From contig NZ_JAAXCU010000016.1 in assembly GCF_012911845.1 (NCBI RefSeq), forward strand, positions 1 to 44,085: a DNA stretch of 44,085 nucleotides. Reading direction: 5' to 3'. Within the stretch, counting starts at the first letter, position 1; every line of letters begins with the position of its first letter. Made by a program: the position numbers and the translations under genes. The notes beneath the pieces were generated by a model. The model searched no databases and was not told where the DNA came from. It was given only the letters and a program-made list of their open reading frames with translations. This document shows positions 43,765 to 44,085 of the stretch, piece by piece. The DNA comes from Bacillus sp. RO2. GTDB taxonomy: Bacteria > Bacillota > Bacilli > Bacillales > Bacillaceae_I.

Positions 43765-43903
43765 TAGCTGTTGATTGGAGCACAGGGCGAAGACTCCTCG
43801 AAAATGCTACGCATTTTCTTCGTGCGATGAATTGCTGCCGAAGCCTTCCTTGTCCTGAGGGAGATAGCGTTAGGTGGAGACTCCCAGGCAAAGCGAGGCT
43901 ACT
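43765..43903 (+). repeat. Dispersed intergenic repeat, copy R5 (left part with hairpin module)
   Basis: The copy begins TAGCTGTTGATTGGAGCA and has the GCGAAGACTCCT block followed by the 58-base module (43799-43856), which contains GAAAATGC-TAC-GCATTTTC. After it comes GAGGGAGATAGCG. The copy breaks off after AGGCAAAGCGAGGCT, and the right terminus is missing. Confidence 0.9.
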
Positions 43904-43937
43904 GAAAAACTGATAACGTAAAGTTTTTTATGATTCC

Positions 43938-44071
43938 TAGCTGGTGATTGGAGCAAAAGGCGAAGACTCCTGAGGGAGATAGCGCTAGGTGGAGACCCCG
44001 CAGGCGAAAGCCGAGGAGGCTCCAGCAGTGCCCCTAGGAAAGCGAAGCCCAGTGCGTAAATCAACAGCGGT
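43938..44071 (+). repeat. Dispersed intergenic repeat, copy R6 (complete, without hairpin module)
   Basis: This copy lies 34 bases after R5 in the same orientation. It begins TAGCTGGTGATTGGAGCAAA and passes from GAAGACTCC directly into TGAGGGAGATAGCG, where R5 has the extra module. The right half (GAGACCCCGCAGGC, GCCGAGGAGGCTCC, AAAGCGAAG) ends in AATCAACAGCGGTG, which pairs imperfectly with the left end. No gene is present from icd to the window end. Confidence 0.9.
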
Positions 44072-44085
44072 GTAAGAGCTGTCCA

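Noticed and set aside
43870-44064. Minus-strand frame of 64 codons at the right edge
   Set aside because: It lies wholly within repeats R5 and R6, whose GC-rich palindromes create chance frames.

Overview
The window looks like chromosomal DNA from an endospore-forming Bacillaceae species with low to moderate GC (Bacillus in the broad sense, possibly a Sutcliffiella-like relative; the genus is a guess). The evidence is the backbone order ytxK-ackA ... ytkL-ytoI-ytpI-nrnA-ytrI-ytrH-dnaE-ytsJ-accD-accA-pfkA-pyk-fxsA ... ytvI-ytwI-citZ-icd, which matches the B. subtilis central-carbon region as I remember it. Sporulation genes (ytrH/ytrI, ytvI, a gerA-type receptor operon, a cotA laccase), strong Shine-Dalgarno sites and many TTG/GTG starts agree with this.

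Layout. 1-2641: gene end, repeat remnant, ytxK methyltransferase and ackA with a CcpA-type cre site. 2655-9124: lineage-variable genes (EcsC family, two small unknown proteins, an NCS1 permease, a ytkK-type SDR, alanine dehydrogenase, an M24 peptidase). 9288-15435: ytkL, a small membrane protein, ytoI, a NERD-nuclease gene behind a 20-bp tandem repeat array, ytpI, nrnA, and the sporulation pair ytrH-ytrI. 15578-26672: the core block dnaE, malic enzyme, a FadR-like regulator, accDA, pfkA, pyk and fxsA. 26708-39050: an accessory segment between fxsA and ytvI, which adjoin in B. subtilis. It holds a DUF1002 secreted protein, a gerABC operon, cotA, a run of decaying gene remnants around one GNAT gene, a two-component sodium:solute symporter and a lipoprotein. 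39078-43697: ytvI, ytwI, citZ and icd. 43765-44085: two adjacent copies of the dispersed repeat.

The core genes link glycolysis (pfkA, pyk), overflow (ackA), anaplerosis and NAD(P)H supply (ytsJ), entry to fatty-acid synthesis (accDA) and the first TCA steps (citZ, icd). Candidate cre sites precede ackA, ald, pyk and citZ, so one carbon-catabolite circuit could reach several of them.

The most notable non-coding signal is a family of roughly 130-190 bp GC-rich intergenic elements (at least six copies, both orientations). They have imperfect terminal inverted repeats, compensatory changes between the two ends, and an optional internal hairpin module of about 58 bp. Copies in opposite orientation bracket most of the accessory segment. 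Second is a 20-bp-period array of GATATATC palindromes directly upstream of the NERD-domain gene. No CRISPR array, tRNA, rRNA, phage or transposase gene was seen.
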